Of a DNA stretch of 64,000 nucleotides, positions 17,881 to 26,823 are shown in pieces (position 1 is the first letter of the stretch; each line of letters begins with the position of its first letter). The notes below the pieces were generated by a model, which was not told the origin of the DNA, searched no databases, and saw only the letters and a program-made list of their open reading frames with translations. The translations under genes were made by a program, and so were the position numbers. Source of the DNA: Streptomyces rubradiris (lineage in GTDB: Bacteria; Actinomycetota; Actinomycetes; Streptomycetales; Streptomycetaceae); the NCBI RefSeq assembly GCF_016860525.1, contig NZ_BNEA01000015.1:1550001-1614000 (forward strand), given 5' to 3'.

Positions 17881-19867
17881 CGGCGTCTCCCTTCCGCACG
17901 ACGACCTTGGTGTCCACCCGTCCGCTCTCTGCCTCGCGCACCTCCGTCACCACGACGGTGGTGCCCGGTCCGAGGCCGGACGTGGCGAACAGCTCCCGGG
18001 CGAGCGGGTTGATCAGGTGGGTCTCCAGCACCATGCCGATGCCCCGGCCACCGTTCCACTTGTCCCGGGTGCAGTACTCCAGCAGTTCGCGCCGGGCCTT
18101 GTCCTCGATCCTGAGGACCAGCCGGTGCCCGTGGGCCAACTGCCGCTGGATGTTGCGGACCTGGAGGTCGAAGATCCGCTCGGCGACGTCGTCGGAGATG
18201 AAGTCGAAGACGACGACGTTGCCGCCGATCCGGTTCATCAGCTCCGGCCGGCCGATGACCTGTTCGAAGTGCTTCTTGACGTTGTCCCGGACGGTGGCCT
18301 CCAGTTCCTTGTACGGGGTTCCGGGGGCCACGATCCACTCGCGTTCCCCGGTCTCCGGGTCGGTGCGCTGCACACCGAGGTTGGAGGTGAAGATGAGCAC
18401 GCACTCGCTGAAATAGGTGGTGACGCCCTGCCCGTCGGTGAGCCGGCCGTCCTCCAGCACCTGGAGGAACTTGTCGAGGATGCCCTTGTCGGCCTTCTCG
18501 ATCTCGTCGAAGAGGATGACGCGGAAGGGGTTCTCCCGTACGGCGGAGGTCAGTTCGCCGCCCGCCTCGTAGCCGACGTAGCCCGGGGGCGCCCCGACGA
18601 GCCGGTCCGCTGAGTGCGCGGCCGAGAACTCGCTCATGTCGAACCGGAGATACGCCTGGTCGCTGTCGAACAGCACGGAGGCCACGGCCTTCGCCAGTTC
18701 GGTCTTGCCGGTGCCGGTCGGGCCGGCGAAGAACAGCACACCGCGCGGCCGGTGCCCGGGGCTGGTGGCCTGCGCCCCGGACAGCCCCAGCGCGGCCCGC
18801 TTGAGGATGTCCAGGGTGCGGGCCACGGCCGCCTCCTGGCCCAGTACCCGGCGGGGGATGGACCGTTCGTCGTCCGGGTCCTCGCCGCGCTGGATCCGCT
18901 GCCGGATCTCGTCGCGGCCCCAGGGGTTCTTCTCCACGCCCAGCCGGTAGATGCGTACGGCGTCGGGCATGGCGGCGAACGGCAGGCCGCGGGAGCGGGC
19001 GAGCTTCACGCTCTCCTCCATGGCCCGCAGGCTCATTCCGGATGCCGCGCGGGCGAAGGCGCCGACCGCGCGGGAGGTCTCCTCGGCGTCCGTGCCGCCG
19101 GGCGCGGCGGCGCCGTCGCGGGTGCCGTGTCCGGGGTACCGCTCGTAGACCTGGTGGAGGAGGCGGGCCATCGTGGTGCGTTCGTCCGCGTCCGGCTCCG
19201 GTACGGCGATGGCGCGGATCCGCTCGCTGCCCGAGAGCAGCCAGGCGGGGACGTCCCGTTCCCCCTCGGCCAGCCAGATCACCGGATTGAACAGGCCGGG
19301 GCCCTGCGGCAGGCCGCCGGGGCCGGTCCGGGGCGGCAACGGCCGCGCCTCGTGGGCGAGTTTGAGGCAGGCGAGGAAGAAGTCCCGTTCGTCGGGGGCC
19401 GGCCGGGCCGGGTCGGTGAGCAGCCGGGAGGCGTGGTCGATCACCAGGGCGACCCGCAGCGGCGGCAGCCGGCGGCCGTCGCGCGGTGCCTCGCTCCGCT
19501 GCCGCGCCCACCCGTCGGTGATGTTCCGCAGCTGGTCCAGCACGGCCTGGCGGCGCGCCGCCGTCTGGCCGGGGAAGTCCCCGGTCCCCCGCAGGAGTTC
19601 GGCCACGGCGGCCTGGACGTCGCCCGCGCCGGCCTGGGCCACGCCGAAGCCGCTGATCTGGTCGCACACCACCAGTGCCTCGTAGCCCTGCTGCCGCAGG
19701 GGATTCCACAGCACGTCGAGCAGCGGGTGGAACCGGTCCCGGCCGCGCCGGCGCACCAGGTGCAGATCACGGATGTTGCCGTGCAGGACGTACTGCGCGT
19801 GCACACCGAGTGTTCCGGTCAGCTCCTCCACGAAGGGCGGCAGCCGGTCTTCCTTGGACAGGTCCAT
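17855..19867 (-). CDS. ClpB/ClpA-like AAA+ ATPase with a degenerate N-terminal ATPase half
   Basis: A 670-residue protein. Residues about 340-660 are an active ClpA/B-type AAA+ module: Walker A GPTGTGKTE (Lys388), pore loop GAPPGYVGYE, Walker B VILFDEIEKA (454-455), sensor FTSNLGV and a ClpB-type C-terminal lid. Residues 1-300 look like a second AAA fold (YVLHGNIRDLHLV, LVIDHASRLL) without a Walker A motif, so probably a regulatory or substrate-reading half. No Clp_N domain, no middle coiled coil and no evident ClpP-binding loop are seen. Expected role: ATP-driven remodelling of a partner. It lies 93 nt after the coiled-coil gene and overlaps the FHA gene. Confidence 0.85.
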   Translation of the reverse strand: MDLSKEDRLPPFVEELTGTLGVHAQYVLHGNIRDLHLVRRRGRDRFHPLLDVLWNPLRQQGYEALVVCDQISGFGVAQAGAGDVQAAVAELLRGTGDFPGQTAARRQAVLDQLRNITDGWARQRSEAPRDGRRLPPLRVALVIDHASRLLTDPARPAPDERDFFLACLKLAHEARPLPPRTGPGGLPQGPGLFNPVIWLAEGERDVPAWLLSGSERIRAIAVPEPDADERTTMARLLHQVYERYPGHGTRDGAAAPGGTDAEETSRAVGAFARAASGMSLRAMEESVKLARSRGLPFAAMPDAVRIYRLGVEKNPWGRDEIRQRIQRGEDPDDERSIPRRVLGQEAAVARTLDILKRAALGLSGAQATSPGHRPRGVLFFAGPTGTGKTELAKAVASVLFDSDQAYLRFDMSEFSAAHSADRLVGAPPGYVGYEAGGELTSAVRENPFRVILFDEIEKADKGILDKFLQVLEDGRLTDGQGVTTYFSECVLIFTSNLGVQRTDPETGEREWIVAPGTPYKELEATVRDNVKKHFEQVIGRPELMNRIGGNVVVFDFISDDVAERIFDLQVRNIQRQLAHGHRLVLRIEDKARRELLEYCTRDKWNGGRGIGMVLETHLINPLARELFATSGLGPGTTVVVTEVREAESGRVDTKVVVRKGDAVDGAERLG

Positions 19868-19960
19868 CGTTCCTCCCCGTTGCGCGCTGTCGCGGGCCGC
19901 GCGCGGGCCTTGGACGCGGCGGTGTGCTCAGGGCCCCGCCGGTGGTGCGTGCCCCGGAAG

Positions 19961-21613
19961 TCAGCCCGCGCGGCGGTCGCCGCCGTCCGCGTGGCGGTGC
20001 CGGGCGGGCCGCGGGAGCACGTCCTGGTACGCGTCCGCGAGCTGTTCCGCCTCGCCGATCAGATCGTCGAGCACCAGGGCGTTCTCCCCCGGCACCCCGG
20101 GCAGTGCCCCTTCGGTGTGCTCGACCGTGAACTCCACTTCCAGGCCCAGCGATTCGGTGATCCGTTCCAGTTCGGTGAGCCGCGTGCGGGTCTCGGCGCA
20201 GCGTTCGTCGTCCAGGGCGCGCTGTTGCGGTGTCCGCTCCCCCGGGCCGCCCCGGTACATGGTGGCCACGCTCAGCCGGCCGTCGAGCAGGGTGGCCCGG
20301 AGCCAGTGCCCGGGGTCCCAGCCCGGCGGTGTCCAGTCGAGCCGTACCTCCTGTCCCGCGCCCCGGCCCAGGCCGGCCCGGCCGCCGAACCTCCTGGCCA
20401 GCTCGGCGACGGCGCCGGCGCACCGCTCCTGGACGTAGAGGGCCTCCAGGGCGCGCACCCGTTCGGTGACCCGGCGTTCGACCAGCTCCCGTTCGGCCGG
20501 GCCGAGCGCGACGCCCTCGTCCAGAGTGCGCCGCAGCAGGGCGACGGCGTCCGGTGCCGGGGTGAGGTCCTCGGCGCCCTCGGGGGTCTCGTAGACGAGG
20601 AAGTCGTGGTGCAGGGCGGCGCGTTCCTGTGCCTCGCGGGTCTCGCGCGCCTGCCGGTTGGCGTCGCGGACGAACTTGCGCGCCTCGGTGAGGTGGATAC
20701 GGGCCCGGCGTGGGTCCTCGGCGGCGCGGCGTACGGCGTCCCGGACGGCCTGCGCGGCGAGGCCGGCCGTCTCGGGGGCGGCGTACGGGTCGAGTTCGCC
20801 GAGGATCCGGGCCCCGGTGCGGCGTACCTCGCGGACGTCGGTGGGTGCGGGGGCCGGGCGGCCTGCGGCCGGGTGGGGCAGCCGCCCGGCCTCGGCGTCG
20901 GCGGTGCGTTCGGCGGCGTAGCGGCGTAGCGCGCGCTCGCGGCTCTCGCGCAGGGCGAGTTGCCAGTCGTCGTCGCGGTCCTCGTCCAGCCTGCACTGGG
21001 CGGCGAGCCGCCGCTGTTCCCATGCGGCCTGGGCCCGCTCCGCGCTGTGCAGGGCCTGTTCGGCGCGGGCCACATCCCGCCGCAGGTCGGCGAGCCGGGC
21101 GCCGACGGGGGCGAGCGGCGGCGGTACGTCGGGGTGGGGCGGGGGCCCGGGCGGGCCGCCGAGGGCCTGGGCGCGCGCGACCCGGGCCAGCAGGGCGTGG
21201 CGACGGGCGTTGACCCGTACGGCGGCGAAGGCGGCGGCCTCCCACTGTTCGGCGGCCGTGGCCGCGATCCGCTGCCGCCGTTCCAGGCAGCGCTGTTCCT
21301 CGGCGGCCCGGACCGCCCCGGCGGCCAGCAGCCGGGTGCCGAGCAGGGCGGCGCGCCCGACGAGCAGCACGCCGCTGAGCGAGCCGAGCACCTGGAGCGC
21401 CGCGTCCGCTGCCTGGTGTGCGGCATGCTCGGCGACGTCGGTGAGCTGGCCGGCGGCGTCGGTGAGGTGGCCCGATGCCTGTCCGGCCGCGTCGTGCAGG
21501 TGGAGCATGCCGGTGTGCGGCAGCGCCTGGGGGTCCAGGGGCGGCGGGGGCGGCGGGAAGTACACGGCGGGTGCCACCATCTCGATGCCGGGAAGGGCGA
21601 AACCCGAGCTCAT
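19961..21613 (-). CDS. Coiled-coil helical protein of unknown function in kinase operon
   Basis: I do not recognise this 550-residue protein. It begins with a Pro-rich tract (FPPPPPPLDPQ), followed by an amphipathic Ala/His-rich helix region and one short hydrophobic segment near residues 70-95 (VLGSLSGVLLVGRAALLGTR). Long charged, Arg/Glu/Ala-rich helices compatible with coiled coil fill about residues 100-370. The C-terminal third is more globular (RLDWTPPGWDPGHWLRATLL). The start ATG at 21613 overlaps the kinase stop by 4 nt (ATGA), so translation is coupled to the kinase. A scaffold for the kinase and the ClpB-like ATPase is a guess. Confidence 0.75.
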   Translation of the reverse strand: MSSGFALPGIEMVAPAVYFPPPPPPLDPQALPHTGMLHLHDAAGQASGHLTDAAGQLTDVAEHAAHQAADAALQVLGSLSGVLLVGRAALLGTRLLAAGAVRAAEEQRCLERRQRIAATAAEQWEAAAFAAVRVNARRHALLARVARAQALGGPPGPPPHPDVPPPLAPVGARLADLRRDVARAEQALHSAERAQAAWEQRRLAAQCRLDEDRDDDWQLALRESRERALRRYAAERTADAEAGRLPHPAAGRPAPAPTDVREVRRTGARILGELDPYAAPETAGLAAQAVRDAVRRAAEDPRRARIHLTEARKFVRDANRQARETREAQERAALHHDFLVYETPEGAEDLTPAPDAVALLRRTLDEGVALGPAERELVERRVTERVRALEALYVQERCAGAVAELARRFGGRAGLGRGAGQEVRLDWTPPGWDPGHWLRATLLDGRLSVATMYRGGPGERTPQQRALDDERCAETRTRLTELERITESLGLEVEFTVEHTEGALPGVPGENALVLDDLIGEAEQLADAYQDVLPRPARHRHADGGDRRAG

Positions 21614-23922
21614 GCCTGTTCTCCTGTCGTGTCGGTCGCCGTCCGGGTCCGCCACGGCCGGCCCGCGCGGTTCGCCTGCCGGCGGGCCCGCAGACCGCGC
21701 CGCCGGCGCCCCCATGCCCGGCAGCGGTGGACGCTCCACGCGACGACGGCGACTGCCGAGGCGAGCGGCCACAGCCAGGGCGCGGCGGCGACGGCGTAGA
21801 ACCCGAGGAAGACGGCGAGGACGAGCAGCGCCGCCCCGGTCCAGCGGCCGGTCCGGGTGCGGGCCAGCCGGCCGGGGCGGTCCGCGCCGCGGATCAGCAG
21901 GCCGGCCAGTGAGCGGTGGGGGTGGTAGAAGGGCGGGCCGATGTAGACGGCGGTCCACAGTTCCGCCGTGAAGACGACCGCGGCGGCGGGCAGCGCCTCC
22001 AGCCAGGCCGTGACGACGGCCTCCTGGGAGGCGCGGCCCAGGACGTCCGCGAGGCCGATGACGAAGGTCCAGGGTGCCGTGCCGGCGATGCCGCCGAACA
22101 GCGCCCAGCCGAGGGTGGGCAGGCGGTCCATGCGGCGCAGTACGGCGGTTAGTCCGTCCTGGTCGGCGGCGAGCAGCAGTTCCCGCTCCTCCTGGACACG
22201 CCGGGCCCTGCGCCGCTCGGCCTCCTGCCGGGCCCGCGCGCCGAGCCGGACGGCGGCGACGAGGCGGGGATCGTCGTCCTGGGCGGCGAGCAGCGCGTCG
22301 AACCAGGGCACCGGTTCGGGCAGCCCGGCGCGCAGGCGCAGCAGCGTGCCGGTGAGCAGGCGCCTGGTGCGGTCCGGTTCCCGGGCCAGTTGCAGCAGCC
22401 AGGCGTCCACCGCGGCGGTGCGGCGCAGGGCCGCCCGGTCCTGGCGGTCCCGGGCGATCTCCCGGACGGTGGGCTCCCACCGGGCGCGCAGCCGGGCCCA
22501 CGCGGTGGCCGTGTCGTCCAGTCCCTGGCCGCCGGGCCGCCGGGCGAGTTCGGTCATGACTCCGGGGTGGTCCGCCAGGTGCCGCAACAGCGCGACCGCG
22601 TCGGCGTGCCCGTCCCGGGCGCCCTGGCACAGCCTGCGCATGGTCGGCGCGTCCAGCCGGGCCCCGTGCCAGGTGACGTCGAGGCCGGGGCCGAGCCAGT
22701 TCAGCAGCCGGGCGAGGGTCTCGGGGGACGGCGGCCGGGCCAGTTCCCCGGTCAGCTCGTCGAGCCGGGCCAGTTCCTCCTCGCCGCGCCCGCCGAGGGT
22801 CCGGAACTGCTCCAGCCACTCGGCCAGCCGGGCCCGGTCGGTGTCGTCGGCCAGCATGCGTGCCGCCGAGACGTGGTTCTGGTCCAGGTGGAGGGCGAGC
22901 GACTCGGTCCCGGTGAACTCCTGGCCCATGAACGGGAACGGGCGGATCGCCGGGCGGGTGGGGTCGTCGGCGAAGATCCGGCCGCCGGTGCGCGGGTGGA
23001 CGTGGGGTTCCCGGCCGTCCAGCCAGTCCTGTACCTGCGGTGCCTGCCAGCGGTGTTCGGGGGCCCGGGTGAGCAGGCCCTCGCACAGCAGCCGGGTCCG
23101 GCGGTGGGCGATCCCGGAGACGTCGGGGTCGTGGGTGGCGATCTCGGCGAGCACGTCCTCGTCCCGGCGGAACTCGACGGGGTGGCGGCCCAGGGCGAGT
23201 TGGGCGACGACCATGCCGAGCGACCACCAGTCGCCGGCCTCGGAGACGGTCTGCCGGAGCAGTCCGGCCTCCGGTGCGAGGTAGAGGGGCTTGCCGCGCC
23301 AGTCGGTGCGGGGTTCCAGCACCTCCTCGGGCCGGTGGACGGCGGCGCCGAAGTCCACGAGGACGAGGTCGGCCGTGTCGCCGCGGCGGGTCTGGACCAT
23401 GATGTTGTCGGGGGTGATGTCCCGGTGGACGACGCCGCGTTCGTGCAGCGCGGTGACGGCGCCGTACAGCTGGCCCACCATGTCCCGTACGGCGTCGGGG
23501 GGCAGGCCCTCGGGGCGGTCCCGGTGGTACTTCTCCAGGGTCTCCTCGCCGTGCGACCAGTACAGGTGCCAGGGGTGGCCGTGTGCCTCGCCGGTCTCCA
23601 GGAGCCGTTCCAGGTGGGGGGCCGGGAGGGCGCCGAGTTCCCGCAGTTCGTGTTCCACGGCCGGATCCGGGGCGTGCAGCCGGTGGTACCACTTGAGCAC
23701 CAGGGGTATCTCCGCCGGTCCGTGACGGGCCGTCAGGTCGCGCACGCGCAGGACGACGGCCTCGGCGGGCCGCCGCGCGGCGGAGAGCACGGCGACGAGC
23801 GGGAAGCGGTCCGCCAGGTCGCGAGGCACCTCGGCGAGGACCGGCCGGGTCTCGGTGTTGCGGGCGTCGGTGAAGCCCCCGTCGGCGGGGTCGACGAATC
23901 GGGTGGGCCGCGTGGTCGTCAT
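21610..23922 (-). CDS. Serine/threonine protein kinase with C-terminal membrane segments
   Basis: A 770-residue protein. The kinase domain (about residues 40-290) has the ATP Lys (LVLKWYH, Lys77), catalytic loop HRDITPDN (166-173), DFG (190-192) and an APE-like APEAG. The glycine-rich loop is not obvious. A long helical middle part follows, and three hydrophobic segments occupy about residues 615-740, so it is probably membrane-attached at the C-terminus. No PASTA repeats are present, unlike housekeeping PknB. It heads the operon with the coiled-coil, ClpB-like and FHA genes and is divergent from the macrodomain gene. Likely role: phosphorylating a partner in the same system, read by the FHA protein. 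Confidence 0.88.
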   Translation of the reverse strand: MTTTRPTRFVDPADGGFTDARNTETRPVLAEVPRDLADRFPLVAVLSAARRPAEAVVLRVRDLTARHGPAEIPLVLKWYHRLHAPDPAVEHELRELGALPAPHLERLLETGEAHGHPWHLYWSHGEETLEKYHRDRPEGLPPDAVRDMVGQLYGAVTALHERGVVHRDITPDNIMVQTRRGDTADLVLVDFGAAVHRPEEVLEPRTDWRGKPLYLAPEAGLLRQTVSEAGDWWSLGMVVAQLALGRHPVEFRRDEDVLAEIATHDPDVSGIAHRRTRLLCEGLLTRAPEHRWQAPQVQDWLDGREPHVHPRTGGRIFADDPTRPAIRPFPFMGQEFTGTESLALHLDQNHVSAARMLADDTDRARLAEWLEQFRTLGGRGEEELARLDELTGELARPPSPETLARLLNWLGPGLDVTWHGARLDAPTMRRLCQGARDGHADAVALLRHLADHPGVMTELARRPGGQGLDDTATAWARLRARWEPTVREIARDRQDRAALRRTAAVDAWLLQLAREPDRTRRLLTGTLLRLRAGLPEPVPWFDALLAAQDDDPRLVAAVRLGARARQEAERRRARRVQEERELLLAADQDGLTAVLRRMDRLPTLGWALFGGIAGTAPWTFVIGLADVLGRASQEAVVTAWLEALPAAAVVFTAELWTAVYIGPPFYHPHRSLAGLLIRGADRPGRLARTRTGRWTGAALLVLAVFLGFYAVAAAPWLWPLASAVAVVAWSVHRCRAWGRRRRGLRARRQANRAGRPWRTRTATDTTGEQA

Positions 23923-24065
23923 CGTCCGGCCCTCCGGGAGGCGCGGCGGGTGCGCCGGGGCGCGGTGGTGCGGGGCGCGGGCCGCGAGGGGACGGAGACG
24001 TGCCGGTTCCCGGCGGGTGACAGGGGGTTTCCCGGATCTTCAGCGGATACCCCTTCGGGGCTACG

Positions 24066-25190
24066 ATGCGCAGCATGCACCCCCTGCCCCCGCACGAGAG
24101 CCTCGTGGCCGAACTCAGGGAACTGAGGCGGCGCGGCCTGCCCGGGCTGCGCCACAGCACCAGGGACGCGCTGCGCCAGGCGGCGGTCGCGGCCGGGCTG
24201 TGCGCCGGACCGGAGGACGAACAGACAGGCATCGAGGAGCTGTTGGGCGCGGCGGTACGACGGCTGGCCGGCGGGCGCCCGGTGCGGGACGACGACTCCA
24301 GCGATCCGCTGGCCCGCGCCGCCGCACATGCGTTCGGGCTCTTCCCGGCGCGCCGGGGGGTGCCCGGCACCGACCGGCGCAAGGCCGCGGCGGCCGTCTA
24401 CGGCGTGACCACCGAGCGGTTCCGCAAGAGCCAGGAGCACGATGTCATCGCCGAACTGGCGGCGGCGGTGCTGACCGTCGCCCGCCAGGGGGCGGACCGG
24501 CCCGCCGCGGTCGTACGGGAGCCGGCCGCGGACTCCGCGGTGCGCACGGCGCCCGCGGTGGCCCGTCCGGCGCGCCCGGGGGCCGGGATCACCGTGCGGG
24601 TGTGCCCGATCGAGGAGGTGCGGGACGTGGACATCCTGGTGTCCTCGGAGAACACCTACCTGGAGATGTCCAAGACGTTCCGCCCCACGGTCTCCGGCGC
24701 GCTGCGCCGGGCCGCCGCCCTGCGGGACGCCCAGGGCGAGATCGTGGACGACGTGCTCTCCCGGGAACTGGGCGTGTGGCTGCGGACGCACGGCAGGACG
24801 GGCATGCCGGTGCGGCCGGGCACGGTCGTCGCCACCTCCTCCGGCGCCCTGGCCGCCCAGGGGGTGCGGCGCATCCACCACGCGGCGATCGCCACCCCGG
24901 TCGGGGACGGCGACCGCTATCACGTGTCCCCCGCCGTGCTCGGCGAGGCGGTGCGCAGGTCCTTCGAACTTGCCCGCCACGAGAGCGAGTTCCTCTCTCT
25001 TCCGATGTCCTCGATCTGCTTTCCGCTGCTGGGCTCCGGCCGGGGCGGACTGCCCGTGGAGACGGTGGCCCGTCGGCTGCTCGACGCGGTCCGCGAGGAG
25101 TTGCGGCGGGACCCGTCCTGGTCGGTGCTGCTGGTCACCCCCGAGGAGAGCCACGCCCGGCTGCTCACGGCCGCCAGCTCCGGTCCGTGA
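24066..25190 (+). CDS. Helical-adaptor plus macrodomain protein
   Basis: A 374-residue two-domain protein. Residues 1-140 are helical and carry DRRKAAAAVYGVTTERFRK followed by a conserved-looking helix. This pattern recalls N-terminal helical adaptor domains in other actinobacterial signalling proteins (from memory, not a search). Residues about 172-370 form a macrodomain (VDILVSSENTYLEMSKTF for the ADP-ribose loop, FPLLGSGRGGLPVETVARRL for the phosphate loop). ADP-ribose or NAD-derived ligand binding is expected; catalysis is uncertain because the usual VNAAN is changed to VSSEN. ATG 24066 or 24075 may be the start. It is divergent from the kinase and overlaps the radical-SAM gene tail-to-tail by 26 nt. 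Confidence 0.78.
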   Translation: MRSMHPLPPHESLVAELRELRRRGLPGLRHSTRDALRQAAVAAGLCAGPEDEQTGIEELLGAAVRRLAGGRPVRDDDSSDPLARAAAHAFGLFPARRGVPGTDRRKAAAAVYGVTTERFRKSQEHDVIAELAAAVLTVARQGADRPAAVVREPAADSAVRTAPAVARPARPGAGITVRVCPIEEVRDVDILVSSENTYLEMSKTFRPTVSGALRRAAALRDAQGEIVDDVLSRELGVWLRTHGRTGMPVRPGTVVATSSGALAAQGVRRIHHAAIATPVGDGDRYHVSPAVLGEAVRRSFELARHESEFLSLPMSSICFPLLGSGRGGLPVETVARRLLDAVREELRRDPSWSVLLVTPEESHARLLTAASSGP

Positions 25191-25842
25191 GGGCCACCCC
25201 GCCACGCCTCAACTCCCGTTCGAAAGCGGTCAGTTCGCCGCGCAGCGGGACGCCGTAGAGGCGCAGCGCGCCGTCGGGGCCGGGTGCGGGCTGCAGGCGG
25301 GGGCCGGGGGATTCGCGAGTGAGGTACGGGCCGTAGCGGGCGGCGCCGAGCGGGGTCAGCGGGTGGATCCGCTGGTTGGCCGAGCCGCGCCAGGCCAGCC
25401 GGGTGGGTTCGGCCGCCCGGAACCGGCCGGTGATCACGGCGTCCGCGCCGTCGAGGGCGCGGCACCGCCCGGGCGTCAGTTCCCCGGGCTCGTACCCCGT
25501 GTACACCAGCAGGTCGGGCAGGCGGGGCCCGGCGCTCCCCTCGTGCCGCCGGGCCCCGTCGCGCAGCCGTGCCGCGCCGGTGAGGAGTGCGGCGAGCGCC
25601 TCCGCCTGCTGCAGCGGCTCGCCCCCGCTGACCGTGAGGCCGTCCGCGCCGTCGGCGAGGGCCCGGCGCCACAGCCCGAGCACCTCGTCGACCGTGCCGG
25701 ACGTGCCCGCCGCCGGGTCCCAGGTGTGCCGGGACATGCAGCCGGCGCAGGCCAGCGAGCAGCCCTGGAACCAGACGCCGAGCCGTTTTCCCGGACCGAG
25801 CGTTTCCAACGGGTAGTGCGTCCCGTCGAGACGTAATTCCAC
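25165..25842 (-). CDS. Radical-SAM activase-like protein (NrdG-type, single 4Fe-4S cluster)
   Basis: A 225-residue protein with the short radical-SAM pattern of NrdG/pyruvate-formate-lyase activases. The cluster cysteines are CSLACAGC (Cys28, 32, 35), preceded by RLGVWFQG and followed by VSGGEPLQQ (72-79), which contacts SAM. No SPASM or other auxiliary-cluster Cys motif is seen, and no glycyl-radical enzyme is encoded nearby, so its target is unknown. The start is GTG at 25842 because GGGGAGGAG lies 5 nt upstream; ATG starts further up would cross an intergenic stretch. It sits between the macrodomain gene and the VWA operon, which suggests that it modifies a component of this island. Confidence 0.82.
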   Translation of the reverse strand: MELRLDGTHYPLETLGPGKRLGVWFQGCSLACAGCMSRHTWDPAAGTSGTVDEVLGLWRRALADGADGLTVSGGEPLQQAEALAALLTGAARLRDGARRHEGSAGPRLPDLLVYTGYEPGELTPGRCRALDGADAVITGRFRAAEPTRLAWRGSANQRIHPLTPLGAARYGPYLTRESPGPRLQPAPGPDGALRLYGVPLRGELTAFERELRRGGVALTDRSWRP

Positions 25843-26080
25843 GGCTTCTCCTCCCCGTACCGGCCCCGAGTATCCAGCGGTCCGGGGACCGTCCGCAATT
25901 GCCGGAAGGCCCTTAATCCGGTACTCCGCCGGGCGGGATCCGGTTGTTTTCCGGAAGCCCCACGAGAATGATCCGTTTTCCGCGAACGACCAGTCCCGCC
26001 AAGGGTTTTGCTCCGCTAACCTCTCCCCATCGCGGCGCCTTCCCACCCGGACCGCCCGCGACGAATGGGGGATTTTCGAA
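25843..26080. promoter_or_regulatory. Divergent promoter region, relatively AT-rich
   Basis: This 238-bp stretch lies between the start of the radical-SAM gene and the start of the plus-strand operon. It is clearly richer in A/T than its surroundings (for example CCTTAATCCGG near 25911 and GGGGGATTTTCGAA just before 26081), as expected for a two-way promoter. No exact -35/-10 pair could be fixed by eye. Confidence 0.45.
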
Positions 26081-26752
26081 ATGATCAGCCACGCTCGAAT
26101 AAATGTCCGGGTCCGACGACTGAATGCCGGGTTGCTGTCCTCCGCGCGCGCCCGGTCGCACGGCCGCAGGGACGCGGTCCGGCTGCGGGAATTCCTGCGG
26201 AGAGCGGCACCGGGGCACCGGCCGGCCGAAGCCGCCACCGGCCTCCCGCCGTACATCCTGGGCCTGCACGCCCAGGTGCGGCGCGGCACCGCGCGGCTGC
26301 GCTCCCGCACCCTCCGGGCGCACCGCGCCCTGCACATCCGGATCGGGGCGGAGTCGGTGCGGGTGGTGAACCAGTACCAGGTGCGCGGCACGCCGGCGCC
26401 GGCCGCGCTCGCCCGGTTCGGGCGGATGGTCGGCGAGTGGCGCTCGGCCGCCGCCGAATGCCGCCAGCGGGCCCAGCAACTCGCCGACGAGGCGAACCAG
26501 TTGATCGCCTGCTACTGGGACGCCGCGTGGGCCGGCGGCCAGGCGGCCGGCCTGGTCGACGGGGCGCGGCCCACGGGCTGGCTGCCCGGGGAGATCTCCC
26601 TGGACCGCACCTGGGACCACGTCGACGACAGCCTGCTCACCGACCGCTGGTACGCCGGGGGCGCCGCCGCGTCGGCCGTGGCGCAGGCCCTGCACATCCT
26701 CGACAACCAGGCGGCGTACGGCGGCGCCCCGAGCGGCGTCCGCGAGGGATGA
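26081..26752 (+). CDS. Helical protein of unknown function, first gene of VWA operon
   Basis: I do not recognise this 223-residue protein. The first 85 residues are Arg/Ala-rich. The middle (ESVRVVNQYQVRGTPAPAALARFGRMVGEW) and the following RSAAAECRQRAQQLADEANQ look like amphipathic helices. The C-terminal part contains Trp/Asp-rich LDRTWDHVDDSLLTDRWYAG and a small-residue helix. No signal peptide or membrane segment is visible. ATG 26081 has GGGGGA about 8 nt upstream. It is followed closely by the lipoprotein gene, so the two probably share a transcript. Confidence 0.65.
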   Translation: MISHARINVRVRRLNAGLLSSARARSHGRRDAVRLREFLRRAAPGHRPAEAATGLPPYILGLHAQVRRGTARLRSRTLRAHRALHIRIGAESVRVVNQYQVRGTPAPAALARFGRMVGEWRSAAAECRQRAQQLADEANQLIACYWDAAWAGGQAAGLVDGARPTGWLPGEISLDRTWDHVDDSLLTDRWYAGGAAASAVAQALHILDNQAAYGGAPSGVREG

Positions 26753-26823
26753 CCCCGCCCGCTCCGCCGTCCGTCCGCCGCCCCACCACTGCCCGTCTCC
26801 CAGGAAGGCCAGGGAACGTCATC

